Positions 1 through 6,523 of a stretch of 40,054 nt of DNA are shown one piece after another. How positions within the stretch are numbered: the stretch's first letter is position 1; each line of letters begins with the position of its first letter. Made by a program: the position numbers and the translations under genes. The notes beneath the pieces were generated by a model. The model was not told the origin of the DNA. It saw only the letters and a list, made by a program, of their open reading frames with translations, and searched no databases. The DNA is from Nitrospirae bacterium MYbinv3 (GTDB lineage Bacteria > Nitrospirota > Thermodesulfovibrionia > Thermodesulfovibrionales > Magnetobacteriaceae). The DNA is taken from NCBI GenBank assembly GCA_002753395.1, contig PEAB01000027.1, positions 1-40,054 of the forward strand, given 5' to 3'.

Positions 1-413
1 AGCGATATTCTGTCACCTCTGGCTCTATCGGGGGTATTTCAAATACTTGCCATCTCCGGGGATCCTTTATACTCTCCTTCGATAACTCTGTCTTACAACA
101 TTGGCAAATTTTAGGGTATATATCAATTATATGGTCTACATCCTCAATTGGAACTAACTATCTCGCTGTACCCTTATGCCCTGGCTGACCACCAGCTTTA
201 CGTCTTTTACTTTTACCACTCTTCTCTTTTTCCTTGTTACCTTTGAAATGATCCGTAGAGGGAGGTTTGGACGAGTTTTGGGAGTTCTTATCCAAACCAG
301 CTAATTTCTCCTTTTAACTGTATATTCTCAAGGTGATACTCAAGCAGCTTTGCTACTGTCGGCTCCTTGCCTGAATCATATAATGTCTCTGCTGCTATTC
401 TATCCACTTCTTA
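1..413 (-). pseudogene. IS66-family transposase (TnpC) N-terminal remnant
   Basis: Conceptual translation of the minus strand gives IS66 TnpC hallmarks in order. First is a helical leader (ETLYDSGKEPTVAKLLEYHL), then NSQNSSKPPSTD, then a basic stretch ending in GGQPGHKGTA, then a zinc-binding-like CQCC segment, then RRWQVFEIPPIEPEVTEYR running off the left edge. The reading is broken by a one-base frameshift near 310, between the leader and the NSSKPPS part, and by an in-frame TAG about 160 that directly follows GHKGTAR. The catalytic DDE domain would lie outside the window. No intact start is visible; a GTG near 409 is possible. This is a dead insertion-sequence fragment. The identification rests on family motifs I know; the breaks are seen directly. 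Confidence 0.8.
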
Positions 414-528
414 TCTCTTATCATATTATTGACAAAACAATTATAACTTAATTTGTATTTACTGTCAAGTTAATTTTGTACTCTCTATAGGAGGTGAACT
501 ATTACAATTTTTTAGTAGTGGCCCCTCT

Positions 529-637
529 TACCTCAACACTATATAAGAGGAGTCTTTTTGTCTAATCTCTGAAATGGTACGTCAGGGTCAATGCAGCTTT
601 CAGGCGTGCCTGTGAGGGTGAACATTAGACAAAATGG
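529..637. repeat. Island repeat copy A (79-bp core with inverted ends)
   Basis: The core at 556-634 starts with TTTTGTCTAAT and ends with the exact reverse complement ATTAGACAAAA, enclosing about 57 bases that include the small palindrome CAGGC/GCCTG. The upstream part reads as the last codons of a lost gene (..KRSLFV-stop). The same end is found before copy C (..KRSHFV-stop) and copy B (..SLFV-stop). It lies just before the higBA pair. It resembles an integron attC site in size and in GTCTAAT/ATTAGAC box symmetry, but lacks the GTT/AAC triplets integrases need. Confidence 0.7.
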
Positions 638-700
638 ACGGGATTGGGTTCTCTAAAAAAGAGCTTGCAAAGTGGTGACAAATATGTCATCATAGCCTTG

Positions 701-1045
701 ATGAGAAACACCAGACAGATTTCGTGGATCAAGGCAGCGCGTAGAGACTTCGAGGAATTTCCTGAAGACGTGCAAGATGACATCTTTGACGCGCTTACGG
801 TTGCTGCCGAAGGCGGCAAATCGGACAAGGCAAAACCGTTCAAGGGTATTGACGGCGGCGTGTTTGAGATTGCGATTCGGTATCGCGGCGATGCTTTCCG
901 CTCAATTTACGCCGTTAAAATCGGTGAAAAAATTTGGGTAATCCATGCCTTTCAAAAGAAATCGAAATCTCGAGCTAAAACGCCACAAATGGATGTCGAT
1001 CTTATCCGTGAACGTCTTAGACGACTAAAGGAGGTTTTAAAATGA
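701..1045 (+). CDS. higB: HigB/RelE-type toxin (Gp49-like mRNA interferase)
   Basis: A 114-residue protein with the pattern of the phage-derived Gp49/HigB family. It has an N-terminal ISWIKAARRDFEEFPEDVQ helix, a central GGVFEIAIRYRGDAFRSIYAV strand pair and a C-terminal WVIHAFQKKSKS segment followed by a basic helix. Family members cut mRNA at the ribosome and are inhibited by a downstream HTH antitoxin, the reverse of the usual antitoxin-first order. The start at 701 was chosen because the family match begins at MRNTRQISW; an open frame continues upstream to 644 without similarity. The stop overlaps the next start by four bases (ATGA), so the two are co-translated. Copy A of the island repeat lies immediately upstream. 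The gene looks intact. Confidence 0.85.
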   Translation: MRNTRQISWIKAARRDFEEFPEDVQDDIFDALTVAAEGGKSDKAKPFKGIDGGVFEIAIRYRGDAFRSIYAVKIGEKIWVIHAFQKKSKSRAKTPQMDVDLIRERLRRLKEVLK

Positions 1046-1365
1046 AAAACGTCGATATGGAACTGGTGCATGGAAGTGGCAACATTTATCGTGACTTTGG
1101 ACGACCGAACGCGGGACTTGCGCAGGCTCGTGCTATCATAGCGGCTAAGATCATCGCCATACTTGACGAACGCAAGCTCACGACGCGCGACGCTGAGAGG
1201 CTGACAGGGGTTTCGCACTCCGAGTTTTCGCGCATCCGTAATACACAACTTAGGAGATTTACACTCGACCGGATGATTACAATTCTCGGCAAGCTCGACG
1301 AGGATGTAGAGGTAAATGTTACCTTTGTGCCACGTCCTTCTTTGCAAGAAGGTGTACACGTCTAA
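1042..1365 (+). CDS. higA: HigA-type antitoxin, HTH/XRE protein
   Basis: 107 residues. A helix-turn-helix is visible around residues 35-75 (KIIAILDERKLTTRDAER, then LTGVSHSEFSRIRN), followed by FTLDRMITILGKLDEDVEV, the usual C-terminal part of the HTH_37/HigA2-like antitoxins that pair with Gp49-type toxins. The start overlaps the toxin stop by four bases and is preceded by AAGGAGG, a strong ribosome-binding site, so the antitoxin is probably made in excess from the shared mRNA. It should neutralise HigB and repress the operon. It is apparently intact, although its neighbours on both sides are degraded, which makes this the only complete toxin-antitoxin pair of the classical kind in the island. 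Confidence 0.85.
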   Translation: MKNVDMELVHGSGNIYRDFGRPNAGLAQARAIIAAKIIAILDERKLTTRDAERLTGVSHSEFSRIRNTQLRRFTLDRMITILGKLDEDVEVNVTFVPRPSLQEGVHV

Positions 1366-1367
1366 GC

Positions 1368-1553
1368 GATGACATAGTGCAAATACCCTCTGGTATAGGT
1401 AAACTGAGGGAAGTTCCTGGTGTGTTTAGTCAGGGCGAAACACACCAGGAATTAGAGGATAATATTCGAGAGGCCTATAAGCTCATCAAGGGTGAAGATG
1501 AAGGTGTGAATCACACTGATATTGTTACTAAAAAAATAGCAGTTGAAGTTTGA
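1368..1553 (+). pseudogene. hicB: HicB-like antitoxin remnant, 5' truncated
   Basis: The open frame contains LREVPGVFSQGETHQELEDN followed by an IREAYKLI helix. This is the core of the HicB partial-RNase-H fold, where families read roughly PGCxxxGET followed by an ENIREA helix. The N-terminal strands expected before LPG are missing and no ATG exists in frame after the higA stop; a GTG at 1377 is a poor candidate. The C-terminal DNA-binding part seen in longer HicB proteins is absent. The stop TGA at 1551 overlaps a TTG that opens the hicA frame, matching normal hicB-hicA coupling. It is probably non-functional, or a minimal antitoxin at best. Confidence 0.65.
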
Positions 1554-1622
1554 AGAGACGCGAGCTTATACGTGATATTATGAGCTTGGTATGCTATCTA
1601 AAGCAACATAGCAGTAATAATG

Positions 1623-2607
1623 TAAAATGCCTATGCAGTTAACTCCGTCCAAGTAATTCCGGAGGAAGAGACACATGCTGTTACTAAACGATCAAACAAT
1701 TGTCCTTCCCACCTTCTTCTGTTCAAACGATAGCAAAACTCATCAAGATACCTTTGAAGATGCTTTTTAGCTGTGCCGTGATATGTACCTTCTAAGAAAG
1801 ATTTTGCATTCGACGCCAATATGTGAACCCATTTTAGCACTGTGTGAGCTTTTTTGCCTTTTACAACCTTTTTGTCATGTTGGTGTTCTGTCGTGTTTAT
1901 AATGTTATACGCATTAAAGCCATCGGTTTTTAAGACTTATTTTGGCTGTATATCGCTGTTAATGGAATTCAAAATGTTTTCACCGTTAACTGCATCCACA
2001 ACAGTCATTTTGGCATAGTTCATAGCATCACCATCTGTTGCTACTTCTATAAGAACTGGTGTTTTACCTGTGCCACGCCCTCTCTTATCTCCTTCTCTTG
2101 TTCCCCCAAAGTACGAATCGTCTAGCTCGATAATCCCAGCAAGCTTATAATCAGTATCTCTGTCGGACATTGCTTTACGTATCTTATGTAACATAGTCCA
2201 GGCAACCCACGTGCTCACATCTAACTTCTTTGATAATGCTAAGGCTGATATACCTCGTTTATCTGTACTTATCAGATATATCGCCCAAAACCATTTCACC
2301 AACGGAGTTCTAGTCTTATGCATCACTGTACCTGCTGTCACAGATGCTTGATATTCACACTTCTTGCACTCATATAGTTCCCTTTTGGGTAGGTTGATAT
2401 ACTCAGTATGATTACACTTGGGACAAACAAAACCTGATGGCCATCTAAGTTCGAATAACCTCTTCTGGCACGCCTCCTCTGTGCTATACTTTTTTTGAAA
2501 ATCTATAAGGTCTATTTCTTCATATTGCTTTTTCATATCTACCTCCTTAATATCATTTTCCCTATATTCTACCATACTACCGGAGCTAACTCAATAGGCA
2601 ATTAATG
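1623..2607 (-). mobile_element. IS1595-family insertion sequence inside hicA
   Basis: A single transposase gene is flanked by imperfect terminal inverted repeats, which match at about 17 of 20 positions in the block TGCCTAT..AGTTA.CTCCG (1628 onward, and the reverse complement ending at 2600). The 8-bp direct repeat TAATAATG is present on both sides (1615-1622 and 2608-2615), the duplication length expected for IS1595-family elements. The exact outer base of each end is uncertain by one or two bases because the flank and the end are both AT rich. The element is about 985 bp, similar to other short IS1595 members. Confidence 0.85.
1631..2536 (-). pseudogene. IS1595-family transposase with one in-frame stop
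   Basis: The start at 2536 is set by AAGGAGG six bases upstream. The protein begins with a zinc ribbon (CPKCNH, then YECKKCEYQAS) and continues with the WFWAIYLI helix and the DDE nuclease. The first catalytic Asp lies in GIIELDDSYFGG, the second in LKTDGFNAYN, and the third acidic/Asn region in HILASNAKSFLEGTYHG. A TAA at 1937-1939 interrupts it three codons before the second catalytic Asp. The downstream part continues in the same frame to 1631 with full family similarity, so only one nonsense change separates it from an intact protein of about 300 residues. It is probably inactive unless the stop is read through. Confidence 0.85.
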
Positions 2608-2719
2608 TAATAATGATATTTATGTTAATCCACAAAATGGAAGGAAAGCACCTGTGCCTAGACATACTGAAATAAAAGAGAGCTTATGTGCCCTGATAAA
2701 GAAACAACTTGGACTGTAA

Positions 2720-3058
2720 TAGTCAGTGGTTGACATATGCTTCGGTGTAACTTCTATTAGTGTTGATAACAAATCCTTCGGTAATTCATGCCTTTTTCTT
2801 TTACTATTAGCTATTATCGACAGTATACTATTATTATTGCCATGCTAAGACATGAGGGTTCTGGGTTGCTGCTTCATACCGTTTACAGCGCTAACCGTGT
2901 TCATAGAACGGGGTGTCATAAGGACATACCAACGCTCAAAAATACTGCATTAATCCATGGTTTCAAGTCGCTTACAAGTGTCCTCACGAGGTTGCCATCG
3001 TAGCGATATAGGGGTTAGAATATCTCCTGTAAATATGCCACTTTACCGTAACATTAGC
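2720..3058. other. Stretch with no recognisable gene
   Basis: This lies between the end of hicA and a miniature element. A 71-codon open frame at 2788 shows no family resemblance and no ribosome-binding site. I see no RNA gene or repeat here. Confidence 0.4.
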
Positions 3059-3193
3059 AGCAATTCTCACTGAATTTGCAGAATGGCTTTTTATAAGGAT
3101 TTTACTGTGTATATGAAAAATGTTTTTCGCGGTGTATTTATAGTATATTGCCTATATATCAATAAGTTATATTCATTATCAGTGAGAATAGCT
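3059..3193. mobile_element. Miniature inverted-repeat element, family 3, copy 1
   Basis: The ends AGCAATTCTCACTGA (3059-3073) and TCAGTGAGAATAGCT (3179-3193) are inverted copies with one mismatch. The interior is closely similar along its length to 9252-9386, and both units are 135 bp. No transposase is encoded. No clear target duplication is left around this copy, so it is probably older than the copy in the arsR-like gene. Confidence 0.75.
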
Positions 3194-3502
3194 GGTGATC
3201 CTCCTGGTGGATATACTGGTGAAAAGTTATATACTGGTGCAGAATTAGCAAGCGTTATCAAGTTTGAAACCAAAAGTGTTAATATGGTTGAAAAATTTAA
3301 TGGAAAACATAATCCTCCAGAGATGATCTTTGAAAATCCAAAAGCATATAAATCATCTACTAACCCTGCATCTTTAGCCTTCAACAGTATATTTGATGAA
3401 CATTTTTTACCAGCGTTTTTAATACTTGTACTCAGGACTTTTGGCTCTATCCCTCTCATAAACGCCATCAATGCAAAGAAATCGGAAGTTTCAGTAAAAT
3501 AG
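3194..3502 (+). other. Open frame fragment of unknown origin
   Basis: An open frame of 139 codons begins at 3083 inside the miniature element and leaves it near 3193. The part outside reads GDPPGGYTGEKLYTGAELAS and continues to a stop at 3502. I recognise no domain. Because the start lies in the mobile element and no ribosome-binding site is present, it is best seen as the 3' end of a gene cut by the element, or as a chance frame. A HEAT-repeat remnant follows 40 bases later but in a different frame. Confidence 0.25.
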
Positions 3503-3541
3503 ACGAATTAAACTTACGTATTGAAAAAATGCGCTTAATAG

Positions 3542-3691
3542 GGGGCACTTGAAAAGACAAAGGATCCACGTGCGCTAGAGCCGCTAATTAATGCACTTAA
3601 GTAAGAGGATATCGTTGTCAGAAAAAAAGTGGTAAATGCATTGAAAACGATACCAGGTAAGAGTTTTCCTCTCGATCCAGGGTCTAAATAG
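3542..3691 (+). pseudogene. HEAT-repeat protein remnant
   Basis: Fifty codons read GALEKTKDPRALEPLINALK, an in-frame TAA, then EDIVVRKKVVNALKTIPG and a short tail. The pattern of a short helix, DPRALEPL, a second helix, then a D/E acidic turn and VRKKVVNAL is the classic PBS-lyase HEAT-like repeat. There is no start codon, only about one and a half repeats remain, and a stop interrupts it. It is therefore a fragment of a longer repeat protein whose other parts are not nearby. The TAA replaces one codon between the two helices of the repeat. Confidence 0.65.
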
Positions 3692-3774
3692 CAGTTGAGT
3701 AGAATTATGGGTAAATTTGCATATATAGGTAAAAACCGATATATACCAAGATAAGTCAGGTTTGCAAAAATCTT

Positions 3775-3850
3775 GTCATTCCCGCGTAAGCGGGAATCCA
3801 CTCCGTAATCCCGTCAAGACGCATAGATTCCTGCTTTTGCAGGAATGACA
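3775..3850. repeat. Palindromic REP-like repeat
   Basis: Two hairpins sit back to back: CCCGCGTAAGCGGG near 3781 and ATTCCTGCTTTTGCAGGAAT further on, bracketed by GTCATTCC and GGAATGAC. The same type occurs at 15576-15670. It is a common bacterial intergenic palindrome and could act as a transcript end or stabiliser. The sequence from 3692 to 3990 holds no gene. Confidence 0.7.
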
Positions 3851-3992
3851 TTTTCATGTTATTGGATGTCAAGGTCAAAATCTTTTTGCAAACTCCATTT
3901 AGTTTAGTATACATAGCATCATTAGACAACAGGAGTCATTTGGTAACCTTACCCTTAATCGTAACGCGATAAGGTAAAAGCTATGCCTGCGT

Positions 3993-4211
3993 CTAAGGTT
4001 TTCTCCTTGCAGCGTCTATTACGCGACGAAAGACAGGCGACCCGAACAACGGGCGTTCACACAGCTTGAGGGTCTTTTCGGCAACTTCACCGAAGGGGTC
4101 AGCCTTGATTACGGTTACCAAAGGAACCCAGTCAGGCGCTTGACCTCTGGTCAGGATGTCTTCTATCGCAGCAACCGTAAATTCCTCATGTACCAAGTGC
4201 CTGTGTTTCAT
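3993..4211 (-). CDS. Small protein paired with the nucleotidyltransferase, unknown function
   Basis: 72 residues beginning MKHRHLVHEEFTVAAIEDIL with GQAPDWVPLV in the middle and a basic C-terminus (FRRVIDAARRKP). I do not recognise a family. The start codon overlaps the stop of the nucleotidyltransferase by four bases (ATGA), so translation is coupled. Such coupling is typical of toxin-antitoxin or two-part defence modules, and the partner is AbiEii-like. Known AbiE systems place the small regulatory protein first and have a winged helix, which is not evident here. A regulatory or antitoxin role is therefore only an inference from context. It might also be the remaining N-terminal part of a longer protein. 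Confidence 0.5.
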   Translation of the reverse strand: MKHRHLVHEEFTVAAIEDILTRGQAPDWVPLVTVIKADPFGEVAEKTLKLCERPLFGSPVFRRVIDAARRKP

Positions 4212-5011
4212 GTGTCAAGACCAGGCAACGAGGCGGGAGGAGGTGTTTGACCGGAAGCTCGGGTATCACGCCAAGCGTCAATTCTGCTTTGCGTCTGTTG
4301 GGCTGACGATGAAGGGTCAACGCGCAACGTTTTTTCACAGGCATTTAGCAGCCAATCTGATATTTTACCGCACACGGCGGCCACATGTTCCCAGCGGTTA
4401 AACGGAGGGCGAACGCCTTTGTATTCGGAAAGGTCAACTTTATCGAGGTCATAGGGTGGTGGAGCAGCTAATTGCATCATCAATTGGGTGCGCACAACCC
4501 ACACGTCGCCGCTCTTTTGCGGATAGAAGTCATCCATACTCCACAGAGCCTCACCGGCGACGTCTATTCCCATGTGCGCTGCCAGAGCTGCCAAATCAAG
4601 ATAGTCTCTTGTCGCGTTGCGTTCGAGGCACAGGAATGCCTTGATGCGGAGCACTTCAGGCAATGTCGGTAGAACCACATCGTATTCGCCCACACGCATG
4701 ACCGTTGTTTCCAAAGGTTGCGCACGGCGTAATTGACGCACGCCAGTTTCGACCCCATCCAGCGAACCAAGAATCAGGACTGGACGCTTGAATCGCGCCG
4801 TCTCCCATCCGGCAACCGACTCCAGTTCGGTTAGGACGGTGTCAAAGCGTTCACGGAGATCGGAGAGAACATGATCATGGTCAAACGAGAAACGATGACC
4901 AGCGTAAAGCGCCGAGGCTGTTCCGCCGACAAGCACAGCTTCCGGTAACACGCCTTGCAACCGGCACAGCGAAGCCAGCACGTCTTCCCATGTTTCGTCT
5001 GTTTTGCTCAT
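4208..5011 (-). CDS. Nucleotidyltransferase, AbiEii/MNT-like
   Basis: 267 residues. Near residue 28 the segment VLVGGTASALYAGHRFSFDH fits the pol-beta-type nucleotidyltransferase fold of AbiEii proteins, with the GG loop followed by an R.S.D.D signature (here FDHDHV with two Asp). Later IKAFLCLERNATRDYLDLAA matches the K...R...RD(Y/F)LDLA helix of the same family. Relatives are toxins of type IV toxin-antitoxin systems, or act by transferring nucleotides to tRNA or other targets. The C-terminus is long and polar (SSSAQQTQSRIDAW..). It is transcribed opposite to most genes of the island. TATAAT lies six bases before the ATG, suggesting a leaderless mRNA. It appears intact. Confidence 0.7.
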   Translation of the reverse strand: MSKTDETWEDVLASLCRLQGVLPEAVLVGGTASALYAGHRFSFDHDHVLSDLRERFDTVLTELESVAGWETARFKRPVLILGSLDGVETGVRQLRRAQPLETTVMRVGEYDVVLPTLPEVLRIKAFLCLERNATRDYLDLAALAAHMGIDVAGEALWSMDDFYPQKSGDVWVVRTQLMMQLAAPPPYDLDKVDLSEYKGVRPPFNRWEHVAAVCGKISDWLLNACEKTLRVDPSSSAQQTQSRIDAWRDTRASGQTPPPASLPGLDT

Positions 5012-5017
5012 GAGCCC

Positions 5018-5023
5018 ATTATA
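5018..5023 (-). promoter_or_regulatory. Possible -10 element for the nucleotidyltransferase
   Basis: A perfect TATAAT on the minus strand ends seven bases before the ATG and no Shine-Dalgarno sequence is present, so a leaderless transcript is plausible. No good -35 box was found. Confidence 0.3.
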
Positions 5024-5301
5024 TCACAAACGGCCTTGTTGTAGCAGGTGAGAAAAAAAACGCCAGAGACAAGCGAGGGCATTTGAACGGAAACGACCTA
5101 CAGCGTCGCGCGTCGAGAGGACTCCTGCCCTTATCGGTGTGGGACGACACAGCGTCAGACCGATCACAAGTATCACCGTCTTGCGTGAGCAGCAGAGGGC
5201 TGCAGCAAGGGCAGTGGGTCGGAAAATCCTTGAGGAAGAAAGGCAGAAGGCCAAGGCGGCGCGTAAGGCAGCCCGCCCCTTGCTGCAAACCCTGTCTGTG
5301 C
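5024..5301. other. Stretch without a convincing gene
   Basis: Several short overlapping frames occur, one with a charged Ala/Arg-rich end (LREQQRAAARAVGRKILEEE, plus strand near 5139-5300). No family is recognisable. It may be a gene remnant upstream of repeat copy B. Confidence 0.3.
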
Positions 5302-5402
5302 ACATTAGACAATTTGAGTCTTTTTGTCTAGTGTCTAAAACACCACCCCTGTATTGACGCGGGTTTCCGGCCTTTCCAAACCCACAAACATTAGACAAAA
5401 TG
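5302..5402. repeat. Island repeat copy B
   Basis: The core at 5322-5400 is 79 bp, the same length as copy A. It begins TTTTGTCTAGTGT and ends ACATTAGACAAAA. An extra half-end ACATTAGACAA lies just upstream at 5302-5312. The interior differs from copy A but the ends and the size are conserved. It precedes the brnTA remnant. Confidence 0.65.
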
Positions 5403-5475
5403 GTAACCTATCACAAAAACTGTGTGATGAGGAGTTTTGTCTTGGCTATACCCACAATTGTGGTTACAATAGAAC

Positions 5476-5749
5476 ATGGTATTTGAATGGTCTGAACCAA
5501 AACGGCTTGCCGTTCTGAAAGCGCGGAATCTGGTTTTCTCGATGCATGATCTTTGTTTGACGGGAGGCCTTTATACACCTTTCCAACAAGAAGCACATCA
5601 ACATTCGCGTGGATGCCGATGTGCTTGACTGGTTCTGTAGCAAGGGCAGAGGGTATCAAACCTACATGAACAACGTGTTACGTGCTTTTGTGGCATCGAG
5701 AGCGCAAGGCGAACAAAAGAAGATAAAACGCACTGACCGGACTGAATGA
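5476..5749 (+). pseudogene. brnTA: BrnT toxin / BrnA antitoxin remnant fused by an internal deletion
   Basis: The ATG at 5476 opens MVFEWSEPKRLAVLKARNLV, which fits the BrnT N-terminus (family pattern xFEWDexKRxxNLxKHGlxF). After about 28 residues the similarity stops. From 5588 another frame reads KKHINIRVDADVLDWFCSKG, then GYQTYMNNVLRAFV and a charged tail to a stop at 5747-5749. This is the ribbon-helix-helix part of BrnA (family: INLRVDxDVLxWFRxxGxGYQTRMNAVLRAYV). Most of brnT and the start of brnA are missing, consistent with one deletion. Neither product can work as in intact systems. The BrnA part is the more certain identification. Confidence 0.65.
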
Positions 5750-5885
5750 TCGAGCGCAAACATCTGACCGGCATTCGAGTGTTTAGTGATGGTGACACAA
5801 AAATATAGCCTTGGTGTACTTTATATGGTACTCTACTCTCAATCAAGACAGCCCGCGTTATTCTGTCAATATCGACAAAGACAGT

Positions 5886-6110
5886 GTTTAGGCCTATGTG
5901 GAACAAGCAGGGTGGAAGCCACTAAAGTGCGGAGCCGTAAACGGCTTGCTGCTCAATAAAATATATCGACCGGCTGATGTTAAGAAACCTAAAGCGCCCC
6001 GAGGTTGAAAACGACCTGAAGAAATCTGGCTTTATGTGGTTCAAGACAACCCTGACAAAGCTGACATACTCCTTTTACCTCAACCAGATAAGAGGAGTCA
6101 TTTTGTCTAA
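5886..6110 (+). pseudogene. Unidentified gene remnant ending in island repeat C
   Basis: The plus strand reads AYVEQAGWKPLKCGAVNGLL, then IYRPADVKKPKAPRG, a TGA, then KRPEEIWLYVVQDNPDKADI and LLLPQPDKRSHFV before a stop inside repeat C. The continuous sense on both sides of the TGA suggests a once-functional gene now carrying at least two stops. I do not recognise the family. The final codons match the end preserved in front of repeat copy A, so related genes probably preceded both repeats. Confidence 0.4.
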
Positions 6111-6173
6111 TCTCTGAAACGATACACCAGCAATGACGCCGCTTTTCGACGTGCCCAAGAGGGTGACAAAATG
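6076..6173. repeat. Island repeat copy C
   Basis: It shares with copy A the block ACCTCAAC, AAGAGGAGTC, then TTTTGTCTAATCTCTGAAA and most of the interior, including the GAGGGTGA near the right end. The right terminal box is shortened (GACAAAATG instead of ATTAGACAAAATG), so this copy lacks a complete inverted end. It precedes the DUF1778/GNAT pair. Confidence 0.65.
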
Positions 6174-6203
6174 ATAACCTCCATGTTTGTGTTGATATTT
6201 TCT

Positions 6204-6240
6204 ACACAACACTGTAAACTAAAAGTATACAGTGTTGTGT
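6204..6240. promoter_or_regulatory. Perfect 13-bp inverted repeat, probable operator of the tacAT-like operon
   Basis: The arms ACACAACACTGTA and TACAGTGTTGTGT are separated by 11 bases, and the right arm ends three bases before the ATG at 6244. No U-tract follows, which argues against a terminator. TacA-type antitoxins repress their own operon by binding palindromes at this position. Confidence 0.65.
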
Positions 6241-6243
6241 CCT

Positions 6244-6523
6244 ATGACAGGCAAAAAGGAAGGAAGCCGTAACCATCAACATACGCGCCAAAGCGCAACG
6301 ACGTGATCTCATTGACCAAGCCGCAGAACGACTTGGCCGCAGTCGTTCAGATTTTATGCTTGGGGTTGCGTGTTGTGAAGCTGAAGACGTGTTGCTTGAT
6401 CAAGCGTTTTTTACGGTCAACGCTGTAACTTTTACCCAGTTTCAGGAGATGTTTGACCAGCCGTTACCGCCAACCGACAAGCTACGCCGGTTGCACAAGA
6501 CGAATGCTCCTTGGGAAAAATGA
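6244..6523 (+). pseudogene. tacA: DUF1778 ribbon-helix-helix antitoxin (TacA-like), frameshifted at the N-terminus
   Basis: The frame ending at 6523 reads EAVTINIRAKAQRRDLIDQA, then AERLGRSRSDFML and a C-terminal region ending LHKTNAPWEK. This is the classic DUF1778 layout of a ribbon-helix-helix DNA-binding half followed by a toxin-wrapping tail ending near (D/A)P(F/W). The only good ATG (6244) is in another frame, and the two are separated by an A-run (CAAAAAGG), so a one-base change there broke the start. Repairing it gives about 92 residues. The stop overlaps the next ATG by four bases. Antitoxins of this type bind and inhibit the GNAT toxin and repress the operon; the palindrome upstream fits. 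Confidence 0.75.

Larger units (their letters stand above)
1550..2719 (+). pseudogene. hicA: HicA-like toxin interrupted by an IS1595-family insertion
   Basis: The 5' part (1550 to 1622) reads KRRELIRDIMSLVCYLKQHS followed by SNN. The 3' part (2616 to 2719) reads on through DIYVNPQNGRKAPVPRHTEI to a C-terminus at LGL-stop. Removing the insertion together with one copy of the 8-bp duplication TAATAATG joins the two halves in frame and gives a standard HicA double-stranded RNA-binding fold of about 56 residues, with the substrate-facing His in the KQHS region and the conserved PVPRHxEI motif. HicA toxins bind and degrade mRNA; here the insertion inactivates the toxin. The first codon is TTG overlapping the hicB stop. 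The disruption and its reconstruction are seen directly in the sequence. Confidence 0.85.

Noticed and set aside
952-1359. 135-codon minus-strand open frame opposite higBA
   Set aside because: Antisense shadow of two clearly recognisable overlapping genes.
2788-3003. 71-codon open frame as a gene
   Set aside because: No ribosome-binding site, no recognisable domain, and odd composition beside broken genes.
3542-3691. In-frame TAA in the HEAT fragment, or TGA codons elsewhere in the island, as recoded codons
   Set aside because: The HEAT fragment has no start and is truncated, and the island's other stops sit in genes with additional damage and no SECIS-like hairpin; decay explains them better.
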